NCBI GenBank assembly: GCA_004352715.1
Contig: SCFE01000016.1
Location: 1,144,125-1,208,124 of the forward strand
Length of the DNA: 64,000 nucleotides
Origin: Hofstenia miamia
Lineage: Eukaryota > Xenacoelomorpha > Acoela
Direction: 5' to 3'
Below are positions 36,029 through 46,290 of the stretch, one piece after another. The notes beneath the pieces are model-generated. The model had not been told where the DNA came from and searched no databases. It was given only the letters and a program-made list of their open reading frames with translations. Each line of letters starts with the position of its first letter. Position 1 is the stretch's first letter. Position numbers and translations under genes: made by a program.

Positions 36029-37091
36029 GTTCCATCTAACTATTCCTGCTGAATATCTCAACACTGGTATTGCCCTTGTATTAATTGCTTTTATACTATT
36101 CTGCCCACTCAATGCTGACTTCTGTAGTAACTTCCTTACTCTCCTCTTGTATTCTTTCCTTAGCCTCATCTTCATTTCCTCGTGATCTGTTCTGTCTTTC
36201 TCTATCACACCTAAGTACTTGTACCCCTCTTTAACTTCCTCAATCTTATCCCCACTACTTGTCCTCAAGCCATCCCCATCCACACACTTGCCTCTAGTCA
36301 TANATCTCAACACTGGTATCGCCCATGTATTAATTGCTTTTATACTATTCTGCCCATTCAATGTTGACTTCTGTAGTACCTTCCTTACTCTCCTCTTGTA
36401 TTCTTTCCTTAGCCTCATTTTAATTTCCTCGTGATCTGTTCTGTCTTTCTCTAACACACCTAAGTACTTGCACCCCTCTTTAACTTCCTCAATCTTATCT
36501 CCACTGCTTGTCCTCAAGCCATCCCCATCCACACACTTGCCTCTAGTCATTGTCACTGCTGCACACTTTCCTAATCCAAACTCCAACCCTGAATCTCTGC
36601 TTGCCTTCTCCAATGTCTCCACTTGCTTCTGCAACATCTTCCTTGAACTAGCGTACATCTTCAGGTCGTCCATGTACCACAGGTGACTCACTGCTCTACC
36701 ATTCTTCTCCATCTTATACCCTATGCCTGTCTCCTTTAACTTTTCTGTGATAGGTATTAAGCTAACTACAAACAGTAGTGGCGCTAAGCTGTCTCCCTGG
36801 AATATGCCTCGCCTAAACCTCAGCCTGTGCCCGTCTATCTCAGTCTGCCACTTTCCCATCTCTCTTCCTAGAAACTCAACCCATTTCCGTGAAACTCCAT
36901 TGGCCTCTAGCGTTCTCAATACCCATCTGTGTGATATGCTGTCATATGCCTTCCTGTAGTCTATCCATGCCATTGCCAAGTTTGTCTTCCTTCTACAATT
37001 CTCCACTACTGCCTGGTCTATTAACAACTGATCTTTGCATCCTCTTGTCTTTGTCCTACATCCCTTCTGCTCCTCTGGTATCAACCTGTTC
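36029..37091 (-). mobile_element. R2-like non-LTR retrotransposon, copy 2
   Basis: Minus-strand copy of the element at 4.1-5.6 kb, richer in RT sequence. It opens at about 37084 with [14 protein letters not shown], then [10 protein letters not shown] (first Asp), [12 protein letters not shown], and an intact [11 protein letters not shown] box near 36675. [14 protein letters not shown]-like and KYLGV blocks follow, then the connection domain. A single n at 36303 joins two near-identical copies of about 250 bases (roughly 36050-36302 and 36304-36556), so part of the protein appears twice; this is probably an assembly artefact. The 5' end is truncated at an (ATT)n run. The endonuclease domain would lie in the gap. 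Confidence 0.82.

Positions 37092-37124
<33 letters not shown>
37092..37124. repeat. (TAT)n trinucleotide run
   Basis: About eleven ATT units at the truncated 5' edge of R2-like copy 2. The same trinucleotide forms the 3' tail of copy 1 near 4150, so this may be the tail of a neighbouring element. Confidence 0.85.
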
Positions 37125-37125
<1 letters not shown>

Positions 37126-37396
37126 AAATAATAAGACAGTATACATTAGGGGACGGCAATACACTTCATGCATTCGAAACATACACCCAACACTGAGCAC
37201 CTACACAAACATTCACTCAAACATTTATTATATTATTTCATATTGTACATATTAATTTGTCGTTAATTATTTGTTTATGTTTTATTTTTGTCATGTGTTA
37301 GTTTGTAGATTTTTGCATACATATATTGTGCAATAAATTTGCTCTGACTCTTATTATTAGGACATTGAACCAAATGAGATTAAAATTGGCTTGCTA

Positions 37397-38688
37397 TAGT
37401 TGGCTGCAAAAAAAATGAGACTAGAAAAAAGGCATATTACTTTTGAACTACTGAACGTAACAACTCAAGAAAAGTAAGATTTTAAAGATACATTAAAGGA
37501 CTATAAGTAAAAAGCATCAAAGTCTAATTTGTTTTCCTCCTGTAGAAATAACTTCATTCAAACGAACTGAAACTGATTTCATTAAATTGGACTTCATTTC
37601 AGATGTCAAAATGTGTTGACTTTCTTGGATTTTTTCTTTTAAATCGGATATATTTTTCGGATTTTTCTTCTCAACGTCATTTTTCAATATCTGCCACACG
37701 TTTTCGATTGGAGAAAGATCAGCAGAACTTGGTGGCCATTGCAAAAACTGGATATTATTTTCAGAAAACCAATTTTTTGTCTTTGCTGATGTGTGTGGGG
37801 TTGCTCCGTCCTGTTGGAGTATCCATCCATCGTCATATAAAGCATCAGCATAAGACATAAATTCAGCTATAATTTGGCAATATCTTTGACTGTCGATTGT
37901 GGCTTTTCCGTCTAAAATTTTCAAATAAAACCCACGATAGGAAAGTGCTCCCCAAACCATAATTTTTTGGTCGAACTTTGGAACCGCTTTTGTTGGTCTT
38001 GGACATTTCTTTGACGACCACACTTGTACTTTGTTTCTGTGTAGTTGAAATACGCACTCATCAGTTATCCAAACATCTTCAAAAGTGTAGTCTTTCCAAT
38101 CTTTCACGAAATTTAATCTTTTTTCTTGATGTTCTTTTGTAATCAGAAGTCGATTTTTTCTGCCAATTTTTGTAACTCCACTTTTTTTCAGTGTTCTCTG
38201 AACTGTGGTTTCATGCACAGAGATGTCGGCTTCAGTTTGAAGTCGGTTTGCAATTTTTTTCCCAGAAATATAGAGATTTTGAGAGCAATTGCGACTGTTT
38301 TCTGAATTAATTTTCCAATAATTTTTTGAGGGCGTCCACTTCCTTTTCTTCTTTTGAGAGATTCTCCTTGTCGAATTTTTTTCAGCTTTCGAAAATAAGT
38401 TGATCGAGAAATTTGCGATGTCGCAAAGGCGTTTCCAAGCTGTTCCACCGTTTCCATTCCGAAGAAATCAAGTAGAAACTTTGCAAAGCAAAACAATTTG
38501 TTTGGCAAGGGGTTTTCAAATAATTACGAAGTACCAGTTTAATTAATTAACTTTTTTGTTTGACCATTTTAAAGTTCACAAAATTTTCGTTGTCTTTTAT
38601 TTTTATAGTTTTCTTCTAAAACGTCTCAATATGTTTCCACAAAGCGTGAAAAAATAGGTGTTCAGTCTCATTTTTTTGCAGCCAACTA
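37397..38688 (-). mobile_element. Tc1 element, full length, 1292 bp
   Basis: Terminal inverted repeats TAGTTGGCTGC followed by an A-run and ATGAGACT are present at both ends, differing mainly in A-run length. TA target duplications are at 37395-37396 and 38689-38690. It encloses one transposase gene on the minus strand with a single frameshift. The length and layout are typical of complete Tc1 elements. Confidence 0.88.
37517..38508 (-). pseudogene. Tc1 transposase (DD34E), one frameshift
   Basis: Cut-and-paste transposase acting on the flanking inverted repeats. The N-terminal part starts at 38508 and contains a helix-turn-helix (TVEQLGNAFATSQISRSTYF) and the GRPQK linker. The frame shifts in a T-run (A-run on the coding strand) at about 38322-38327. 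The second frame then carries the second DNA-binding half (LQTEADISVHETTVQRTL) and the complete catalytic domain. That domain has WITDECVF (Asp), LQQDGATPHTS (Asp) and SADLSPIENVW (Glu), with 34 residues between the last two. The C-terminus ends GGKQIRL. A homopolymer sequencing error is possible; otherwise the copy is recently dead. Confidence 0.85.
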
Positions 38689-38690
38689 TA

Positions 38691-39696
38691 GGACGTCCAA
38701 TTGATCTCCGTAAAACTCATGATCAATAGCATACCAGAATTGTATACCTTAGCAGCTCTCAACTAATCCTAGCATGATTTATAATTTCGATTGATATTAT
38801 AGCCAATTTGATAAACTGCTAACCATAAGAAATATGCAAGGAAGTGAAAATTCATTGAAAAATATGGAAATATTTTTAAAATACTTGTGAAAATGCAATT
38901 GAAAAATTTTCATACGCAAACCTATGAAATTTGTTCATGATTAGGAAGTGCTTCCGACCCTAAAATTTCCATTTTTGCTAGGAAGTAACTTAAGTAGTAA
39001 TTTTTGTATGCATTAAACTTAATAAATAGGATCACATTTTCTAATAATATATTAAATTTTATATGAAACTCAACATAGCGCTTCTTATAATTATATTTTA
39101 CTCAACAAACTCCCTCTCAACATTTTCTTGTAAATTTAATAAAATATCTACTACTTTGACATTTAATGTTGTGTTCCTTAGTGTTGTAATTAGGATCTTC
39201 CTTTAAGAGGTGCAATAACAAAAGAAAATTGGGTCAATTCAGATGATATTTTTAATAAATTTTGCTCAGAAATTTCTTGTTAATTCCTGAAGAAATTCTG
39301 ATATAAATTGAAAGTTTACAACTCATTAGACATCAGTGCAATGGGTATGTGTGTTAGACAGTTTCATATATGCATATTTTGCCGATTAATCTTTATTTCT
39401 GATTCCGGTTAGTTCTGCTTCAGGCTAAGTTTTAAATATTTTGCACCCGGGATCATTAACTCTAAGTAGCCCATTACATCCATAAGAAAGAGGTTGCGCA
39501 TGAAGCGCGTAGGAATCCATAAAATACTCACAAAACCCATTATACATGTTCTTTAACATGCATAAATTATATAATTATATAGAGTTAACCTCCCACCCTA
39601 TTGTAGCTCCGAAGTCACCAGCCGTTTTTTCCACATTTCTAAGCAATTTTCTCCAAACCTGTAAAGAAATGTGAGAATCCTGAGATTTAGACACAT
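38691..39696. other. Gene-free AT-rich stretch
   Basis: No motif-bearing ORF or repeat boundary recognised. Confidence 0.5.
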
Positions 39697-39906
39697 CTAT
39701 GATCTATGGGTAATATGATTAACAAGAATAATCAGAATATAATTGGACATTCTTTCGAGGCGAGTTTTAACTTTTTGGAATTCATTTCTTAATGCATTTG
39801 ATTCAAGATAGTTATTCAGTTGAGAAGCAACGATCCTTACTAATATCTTGAATGAAATTGCACTATTGGTGGCAGGACAATAATTTGAGAGTATGATTTT
39901 ATCCAA
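39697..39906 (-). pseudogene. LINE reverse transcriptase scrap
   Basis: The minus strand reads SNYCPATNSAISFKILVRIV then ASQLNNYLESNALRNEFQK. This matches the NYRPISN-L--K--E---A-QL---L---N-L---Q block at the start of many LINE reverse transcriptases. Only this block is recognisable; the catalytic boxes are absent. Confidence 0.5.
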
Positions 39907-41199
39907 ACCATTTTTTTAGAATTAGATAAACAATGTCATGCTTGAGCTTCAACAGGACATACAAGAGGACAATGATAAATCAACTATATCAAGTAATCTC
40001 CCAAATGAATTGGCTAACTCTGTGCTGCAGGTATGAATATTAGATTTCCTGATGAGCGAGTTTAGCACCCGAAAGGTTGCTTTGAGATAGCAATTAACAA
40101 GTAATGAGTTGCATATATTTGGCAGTGTTATATAAGTAGTATCCTATTGGCCTCTGTGGAAGTCGAGAGTAGACCCGCTCAAGTCTCCAATGAAACGTTT
40201 ACCAATTAGCATAGTAAATTTATAGTATCATTACAAGAGATTTACCACCTTTCTAATTGTAAGCGAGTGAAATTTTTAGAGTTTGCCTTCTATAAAAGAT
40301 ATATTAATTAAATTATTATCAATTAAGTTTATAAAATACTTCAATGTCGAAAAATATTTTCAACTGTCTGTTAGAGTTTTTTACGAAAAAATCCAAACAG
40401 CAGATTATTTAGAAAAGTATGAGTAGCCATATCCATATTTCAATACATTTTTTTACAAAACCGTCTATCAGACAACAAATACTATTATCAATTGTGATTG
40501 GCCGTTACTTCTTTTAAATGATCTACATAATATTTTAATAACATTTCCTAAGCTTGTGTGCAATTTAGGTTATTGATCTTTGAAGTTAGAGTTTAAAACA
40601 AGGATATTATGAAAATATTTTTGAAAAACTTATTTTTCAACAAGAGATTCAAAGCTACGCAACAAATTGCAACCTAGAAGATAGTTTAAGCATTTCAGTA
40701 AGTCTTCAGACACTCGTTAATATGGAGTTGGATAATGAACTCTATATTTGAAGTTTGAAATATTCGTAATTTATCTCTTTTCTAAGTTACATTATGTTCA
40801 GAATATTCTATTCTTTAAAATAATCAAAGTACTTAAATGTGCATAGGTATGCATGATTATGCATGTATATTTAACTTTAACTCACCAAATTCATAAATAT
40901 CATCGAGTATACTGGATGAACCCATACTTTGCATTTAATATGAGATCAAAAATGAAAGGGGGGGGGAAGCTGTCCACTTAGGCTTTCTAGTGTTAAGGAC
41001 TTTATTTGGTTACATATATACCACTTAATAATATCATTGTAGCATATAAGTAAATTGGGAGATTAATGCATTCAGAATAAAGATGGGTTTACTTTCGTTT
41101 ACAAATTTCACATTTAATACAATTTCTTAATTCCTAAGTTTGCTGTTTTAATAATATAGTTGACATGGAATTTCATCTGAGGTCATCATCATTGAAAAT
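39907..41199. other. Gene-free stretch with a piggyBac-like end
   Basis: AT-rich, with a G9 run near 40960 followed by TTCTAGTG-TTAA at 40985-40996 (the same end sequence as the piggyBac at 2868). No partner end was found. Confidence 0.4.
40985..40996. mobile_element. Possible solitary piggyBac terminus
   Basis: TTCTAGTG followed by TTAA; inverted it reads TTAACACTAGAA, identical over 12 bases to the piggyBac end at 2868. The sequence further inside (AGCCTAAGTGG) differs, so it would be a different family or a MITE. Confidence 0.3.
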
Positions 41200-41690
41200 A
41201 CCGAACTTTTTTAATGGTTTTCCTATTATAGTAAATAGACTGGGCTTAACTGTATTTGGTAGACTTTCCATCTTTGATCTTCTTGAGAGCAAGAATTATT
41301 TCTTAAGTATTGGTTTCGGTAGTTTTCGAACTTTATTTTCCGAGTAACAAACATTTAAATATCTGTATTTGTATTAGTAGTATTTTTTAAAATAGTGCAA
41401 TTAAATCCACAACATCTGAATACTTTGCTATGTTAGCATTTGATAATAGCAAATCATATTTTACATTTGTAGTTTTATTAATGAAAAGTATCACACAACT
41501 CCTTCAAGTTCTTTTATGCTTTTATCTTATTGTATTTTTTACTCTATTTCCAGCTAGCCATGTACTCATTTAGACATCTTGCTGACAATGGTGATTTGTT
41601 TAAAATTTTAGTTTTTCTTAGAATGGTGTTAGAGGCACTGCTGTAATCTAGAAACGTTACTATAATGATAACAGTTGATAGCAGTAATAG
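41200..41690 (-). pseudogene. LINE reverse transcriptase fragment (YSDD family, older copy)
   Basis: The minus strand reads VTFLDYSSASNTILRK near 41650, then a degenerate middle part, then NANIAKYSDVVDLIALF near 41420. These parallel DYSSAFNTVL and VDIMKYSDDTRVLG in the fragment at 33.5-34.5 kb. The second Asp of the YSDD box is Val here, and stops are frequent. Confidence 0.55.
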
Positions 41691-42447
41691 AAGGGCAGGC
41701 CGTGTCCCACAAACTGACCTTGAGAATTGCTGACTCACAGATATTGACGAGTGTTTAAGTACTGACTCACCACTTGAAATTATTATTGCAAAGTGCTTTT
41801 TGACAGGTTGGGGTAAAAGCATTAATGCATATTTGACAGTTATCACTAATTGGTTTTTAAAATGGGTTTGCTTACAAATGATTCATGCTGGGTTCAATTT
41901 ACATTTACATACATTTTTTGGTTTTATATTTCTAATTTCATTTCATGTTAATATACATGACTATATCACGTGTTGCAATTGTTTGCATACATTGCATTTC
42001 ATTTTTTGTTAATATACCTTGTTATCACACACATTACGTTTTGTTTTTTCCATGATTTCAGATGATTGCATGTACAGTGTAATTTGGGAAAACTTACAAA
42101 AAACCGCATTTTGTTTTTGTCAATATACACTATTAACACGTTTACTGTATCATGTTTTTGCACCACATTTTGTAATATCACGCTAATGACTATTTTCCAT
42201 AAAAATTTTCCATGTTTTTTGTATAAAGACACAAACATGCAAAGACCACAATTTCGTTCCATGTGTAATACATAGTAAAAGTGACCTACATTTTCGGAAA
42301 GATGGTTATGTATAAAACCGAAATTCGCCTCCTAAAATGTTTACATGCAATGATATTAAAAAAATCTATATACAAAATTATTATATATATTAGTTTTTAC
42401 ACGGCAATCTTTTCTTTACACTTCTTTTTTGGTTTATTTGATTTTTT

Positions 42448-42905
42448 ACAGGTTGTACACATTTGGTGACTGATTAATCTTTTATCAACTTTTCCACGTT
42501 GTTCACTCTTATTTGCTTTTTATAATGTTACATGGTTGCATACACTGTACATGGATTTTCCCAATTTCACTCCTTTTATCGACTTTTCCATGTTTTTTAC
42601 AGGTTGTACACATTTGGTGACTGATTCATCTTTTATCAACTTTTCCATGTTTTTTCACTCTTACTTGCTTTTTATAATGTTATATGGCTGCATACACTGT
42701 ACATTGATTTTCCGAATTTTACTGCTTTTATCAACTTTTCCATGTTTTTTACAGGTTGTACACATTTGGTGACTGATTCATCTTTTATCAACTTTTCCAT
42801 GTTTTTTCACTCTTACTTGCTTTTTATAATGTTATATGGCTGCATACACTGTACATTGATTTTCCGAATTTTACTGCTTTTATTGACTTTTTCATTGTTT
42901 TGTAT
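42448..42905. repeat. 151-bp tandem repeat, three units
   Basis: GGTTGTACACATTTGGTGAC starts at 42451, 42602 and 42754 (period 151-152). Each unit also carries CTTTTCCATGTTTTTT and TACACTGTACATGGATT-like segments. Diverged relatives of these segments (TTTTCCATGTTTTTTG, TTTTGTTAATATAC) extend upstream to about 41920. It lies just before the Polinton fragment. Confidence 0.85.
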
Positions 42906-43906
42906 CGCCAAATTCTCACAATTCCATGATATGCACCACTCTTGTTCTAAACGTATAAACTTGAAATGCATGTAGTGAGATACACGTTAAACTCAATAGC
43001 AAAACATCTACAATCAATTTGAGTTCGTAATTCGCAACATTAGTTAAAAAAATTATTGTCTAAATAATTCTCGTTAGTCAATTCAATCAATTGCAAAAGT
43101 AATTAAAACATTTTGACTTTTAATAGTTCATAATTTAGTTTTAATCAAAAAGCATATACATATAATTTACATGTATGATGTAAATACATCAATGAATATA
43201 TATTATTGTGTAAAATTTGTTTATTCCAAAAAACGGGTATGCTGGGAAGTGAAAATATTTTATCAGAGTTTTAACCAAATAAACAATTAAATTACTTACC
43301 GAGTTCTTTTTGGAAAAATGGTTAACTAGGTTTAATTCAATGTTAAAACAGACTTCAACATCTAGTCATTTTATCCAACCACATGACGTGAAATGCACTG
43401 AGATAAGTGGTTTTACTTCGTAAAATTTTGAGGGATAATTACTATTCAATCCAAAATCAATTAGCAGTTTTCAGCCAATTCTCCCAAAAGCTATTAGTGC
43501 AGCATCAATCTCTGACATGTTAAGTGATACTTTGTTGATAATTTGCACTGGTCTTTTATGCTTGATGCAAAGTAACACACAAAGCTAATTCCGCACGTCA
43601 AAAACATTCTAATGTACAAAAAGTTGACTCACCATTTCTCAAATCCCATCTGCTAAAAATAATTAATATCAGTTATAAAATATTTGTAAAAATACAATGG
43701 TCGCACACACTCTCATTGAATAATAAAAATACAAAAATTAGAACATTAATTGATGAGTGAGTAATAATTCCTTCTTTACTTATAAAACACTTGGGAAAAA
43801 AACACCAAAGTAGAGCACACCTTAAAATTGATTTAATACATGAAATATATAATATTGGGAAAAAATGTGAATTACTCAAAAACCAAATGTTTGCTTTTTT
43901 AAAAAA

Positions 43907-43946
43907 ATATATAAGTTAATGTAAACTTTTTAGTATTCTCATTATA
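43907..43946 (+). promoter_or_regulatory. Candidate core promoter of the Polinton ATPase gene (copy 2)
   Basis: ATATATAA at 43907-43914 and TCATTATA at 43939-43946, the latter starting 16 bases before the ATG. The same two boxes with the same 32-base offset precede the ATPase at 61763, and with a 26-base offset the ORF at 44903. The layout suggests a TATA box plus initiator; this is inferred from conservation only. Confidence 0.5.
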
Positions 43947-43954
43947 AAGAAACC

Positions 43955-44630
43955 ATGCCCATGTTCAATGTTGTTCCTTTGCAAAACACTCAAATGTTTT
44001 TAATTTTCAGTGGTCCATCAAATTCAGGAAAAACAAGCTTACTCGGGAAATTAATTGATAAAGATTATTTAGATAGATATTCCAAAGCAATTGTTTTTTA
44101 TTGTCACTTCCAAAGTAATATTTATAGCAAATTTAAAGCAAAAATGAAGTGTGTGGAATTTTTCAAGGAATTTTCAGAAAGTTTACTAGGTGAAAACAGT
44201 GTTCAAAACTCNNNNNNNNNNNNNNNNNNNNNNNNNNNNNNNNNNNNNNNNNNNNNNNNNNNNNNNNNNNNNNNNNNNNNNNNNNNNNNNNNNNNNNNNN
44301 NNNNNNTTAATCACCCATTTGGTTTTTTCAAAGGGATGTTACTCAAGTCTAATTCAGAAAAATGCTTCTGGAATATTTTTGTTTAATTCAGTGCATGACA
44401 GAGAACAGATTAGAATTTTAGGAACCCAGATGGGAATTATGCGTGAATTGTTGGCTGCATATAAAAAGGCTGTTAGCAAACCATATGGTTATTTGTTTAT
44501 AAACTTCGGTCAGGACATTCCAAACAAATTATGTCTTTCAACAAACTTTGAAGGTAGACAAATTTTCTATGGAACTGATTCAAGAAAGCATTATTTACAA
44601 ATTCCTAATGGGGTGCTAGAAAAAGTCTAA
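43955..44630 (+). pseudogene. Polinton packaging ATPase, gapped
   Basis: An FtsK/HerA-type (A32-like) ATPase, expected to pump genomic DNA into capsids of Polinton-like viruses. The N-terminal half has a clear Walker A motif, FSGPSNSGKTSLLGKLI, at about residues 18-34. The Walker B region falls in the 95-n gap, but the homologous copy at 61763 shows it. After the gap the reading frame differs from that before it and runs ITHLVFSKGC to KHYLQIPNGVLEKV. The frame change may only reflect a wrong gap length. It has its own upstream TATA/TCATTATA pair and lies 272 bases before the next ORF. Confidence 0.75.
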
Positions 44631-44864
44631 GATTCAACTCCTACGAGATGATCAAACTTTAAATTTAGTATGAGGGATCATTTTTAACATTCAACAAGGA
44701 ATTATACTGCTTGGTGATGAAAAGACTAAATTTCTAAAATACCATCAGTATGCGGAGACTGAACTATTAAAACATTCAAAGTCGAAAAATATTACAATTC
44801 TAAGAACATCAAATGGACTAGCATTTTTCAATTGTCTTTTACGCATTATGATGAACTATATATA
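44631..44864 (+). pseudogene. Spacer with a possible ORF remnant
   Basis: Between the ATPase and the next ORF the plus strand is open from about 44696 to 44865 (GIILLGDEKTKFLKYHQYAE, then NITILRTSNGLAFF) but has no start codon. It may be a decayed small Polinton gene; I do not recognise it. Confidence 0.3.
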
Positions 44865-44898
44865 ATATATAAACACATTAAAATCTCAAATCATTATA
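44865..44898 (+). promoter_or_regulatory. Candidate core promoter of the Polinton middle ORF
   Basis: ATATATAA at 44865-44872 and TCATTATA at 44891-44898, 12 bases before the ATG at 44903. It matches the pairs before both ATPase copies. Confidence 0.45.
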
Positions 44899-44902
44899 TA
44901 CT

Positions 44903-45379
44903 ATGTCCGCGGTTGAAATGGTTCTTATTTCTCTGGAAAATTACAATAGATTTACATCAGATTGCTGTCAAGAACAACGTATTGACGGTGATAGTATCCA
45001 GCTAAAATCAAGTAATCATTTTTCCAAAAAACAACAACAACAACACACCCCTTTCATTCAAGATGATATACAAGTAAAATGCAATGCTGTTCAAACACCC
45101 ACTCAACAACGACAATGTCAACAGTATAACACAACTGGTGATGAATTAAAAAACTTTTTAAACAGTTCAAATACAAGTGCTCTCCTACACAGTGATGCAA
45201 TTTACACCAGTGCTGGCTCATTATCATTTACCGAATTCAAAAACGCCCTGCAAAGACCAAACAAAAGACTATACCAAAGTGTGCGTGCAATTTTAAAAAG
45301 CATTGGTACAATCCCTGCCGTTAAAAATAATCGCGTTTATGAGGCTATAAATAGAAAAGAACTTATGGTTTGGAATTAA
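44903..45379 (+). CDS. Unknown Polinton ORF, 158 aa
   Basis: An intact frame starting MSAVEMVLISLENYNRF, with a Gln-rich stretch (KKQQQQHTPF) and a second one (TPTQQRQCQQYNTT) in the first half. The second half is helical and basic (SFTEFKNALQRPNKRLYQSV). The stop lies six bases before the integrase ATG, so the two were probably expressed together or are adjacent by design. I do not recognise a domain. Given the position it could be a small structural or regulatory Polinton protein. Confidence 0.5.
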   Translation: MSAVEMVLISLENYNRFTSDCCQEQRIDGDSIQLKSSNHFSKKQQQQHTPFIQDDIQVKCNAVQTPTQQRQCQQYNTTGDELKNFLNSSNTSALLHSDAIYTSAGSLSFTEFKNALQRPNKRLYQSVRAILKSIGTIPAVKNNRVYEAINRKELMVWN

Positions 45380-45384
45380 TTGTA

Positions 45385-46290
45385 ATGGATAAACACTTGC
45401 ATCAGTTGTACACCTCGTTAAGATCATCTGTTAGTTTTGGAGGTGCTTATGAGTTGTATTGCAAAGCTAAATTGAAATTCCCAAAAATAACTCTGGAAAA
45501 TGTAAGAAATTTCCTTGCTACAAATGATACGTACACTATACACAAGTCAGCTGTGAGAAAATTCCCACGTCAGCGTGTTATTGCATTTGGCATTGATGAA
45601 ATATGGTCTATGGATTTAGCAGCTGTTGAAAGTCTAGCATCATACAATAGAGGGATAAAGTACTTGCTTGTTTGTTATGATATTTTGTCAAAAAAATTTC
45701 GTGTACAACCNNNNNNNNNNNNNNNNNNNNNNNNNNNNNNNNNNNNNNNNNNNNNNNNNNNTTGTATAATAAAACTGCTAGTCATGTGTTGTCTGCTTTT
45801 AAATAATTTGATAACTGGCATAATGTGAAAAAGATTTGGGTTGATCAGGGAACAGAATTTAAAGGAGTGTTTAATGATTTCTGCAATAGAAATAATATAA
45901 CAGTGTATAGCACAAATTCAAACATGAAAGTGGTGTGTGCGGAAAGAGCAATAAGGAGTTTGAAAGAAATTCTATTCAAGTATCTACACTTTAGTGGGGG
46001 TTATAAATATATAGATAAACTTCAACAAATTGTTGGTGTCTTAAATTCCAGAGTAAATCGTACAATAGGCATGTCTCCAAATTCTGTAAGAAAAAAACAT
46101 GTACCACACCTGATTGGGAAACTAATGACTGTTAGTAATAAGCATTACCAACCACCGTTGTTTTGCCTTGGTGATCTGGTAAGAATTTAGAAATCCGATT
46201 ACACCTTTTGAAAAGGCTACAAGAATGGTTTTATTTAAATGGATTGCCAAGATAACTATTCAATATTTTGGATTGATTATCCATTTTTTA
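45385..46290 (+). pseudogene. Polinton integrase, broken
   Basis: A retroviral-like DDE integrase that inserts element DNA. The start is taken at the ATG at 45385 (MDKHLHQLYTSLRSS). The catalytic core begins with IWSMDLAAVESLASYN (first Asp) and YLLVCYDILSKKFRV before the 51-n gap. After the gap the frame differs and has a stop near 45822, then WVDQGTEFKGVFNDF (second Asp) and VVCAERAIRSLKEIL (Glu), with 32 residues between the last two acids. GVLNSRVNRTIGMSPNSV follows. A chromo-like tail (LVRI, then KSDYTF and KGYKNGF with stops) extends to about 46290. Several stops mean it is inactive. Confidence 0.75.

Larger units (their letters stand above)
43115..46290 (+). mobile_element. Polinton/Maverick fragment, copy 2
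   Basis: A virus-like self-synthesising DNA transposon fragment with three plus-strand genes: packaging-type ATPase, an unknown ORF, and integrase. The left limit is set by where similarity to the copy at 61.4 kb starts (ATAATTTAGTTTTAATCAAA at about 43130). Relative to that copy about 580 bases are extra between roughly 43250 and 43845. Terminal inverted repeats, polymerase B, capsid and protease genes were not seen, so it is incomplete. Gaps at 44212-44306 and 45711-45761 and several stops show it is broken. Confidence 0.75.

Noticed and set aside
36219-37131. Plus-strand ORFs over R2-like copy 2
   Set aside because: Antisense shadows, like those at 4.2-5.6 kb.
43673-43879. 68-codon minus ORF inside Polinton copy 2
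   Set aside because: Low-complexity hydrophobic frame in AT-rich DNA, absent from the other Polinton copy and without a motif.
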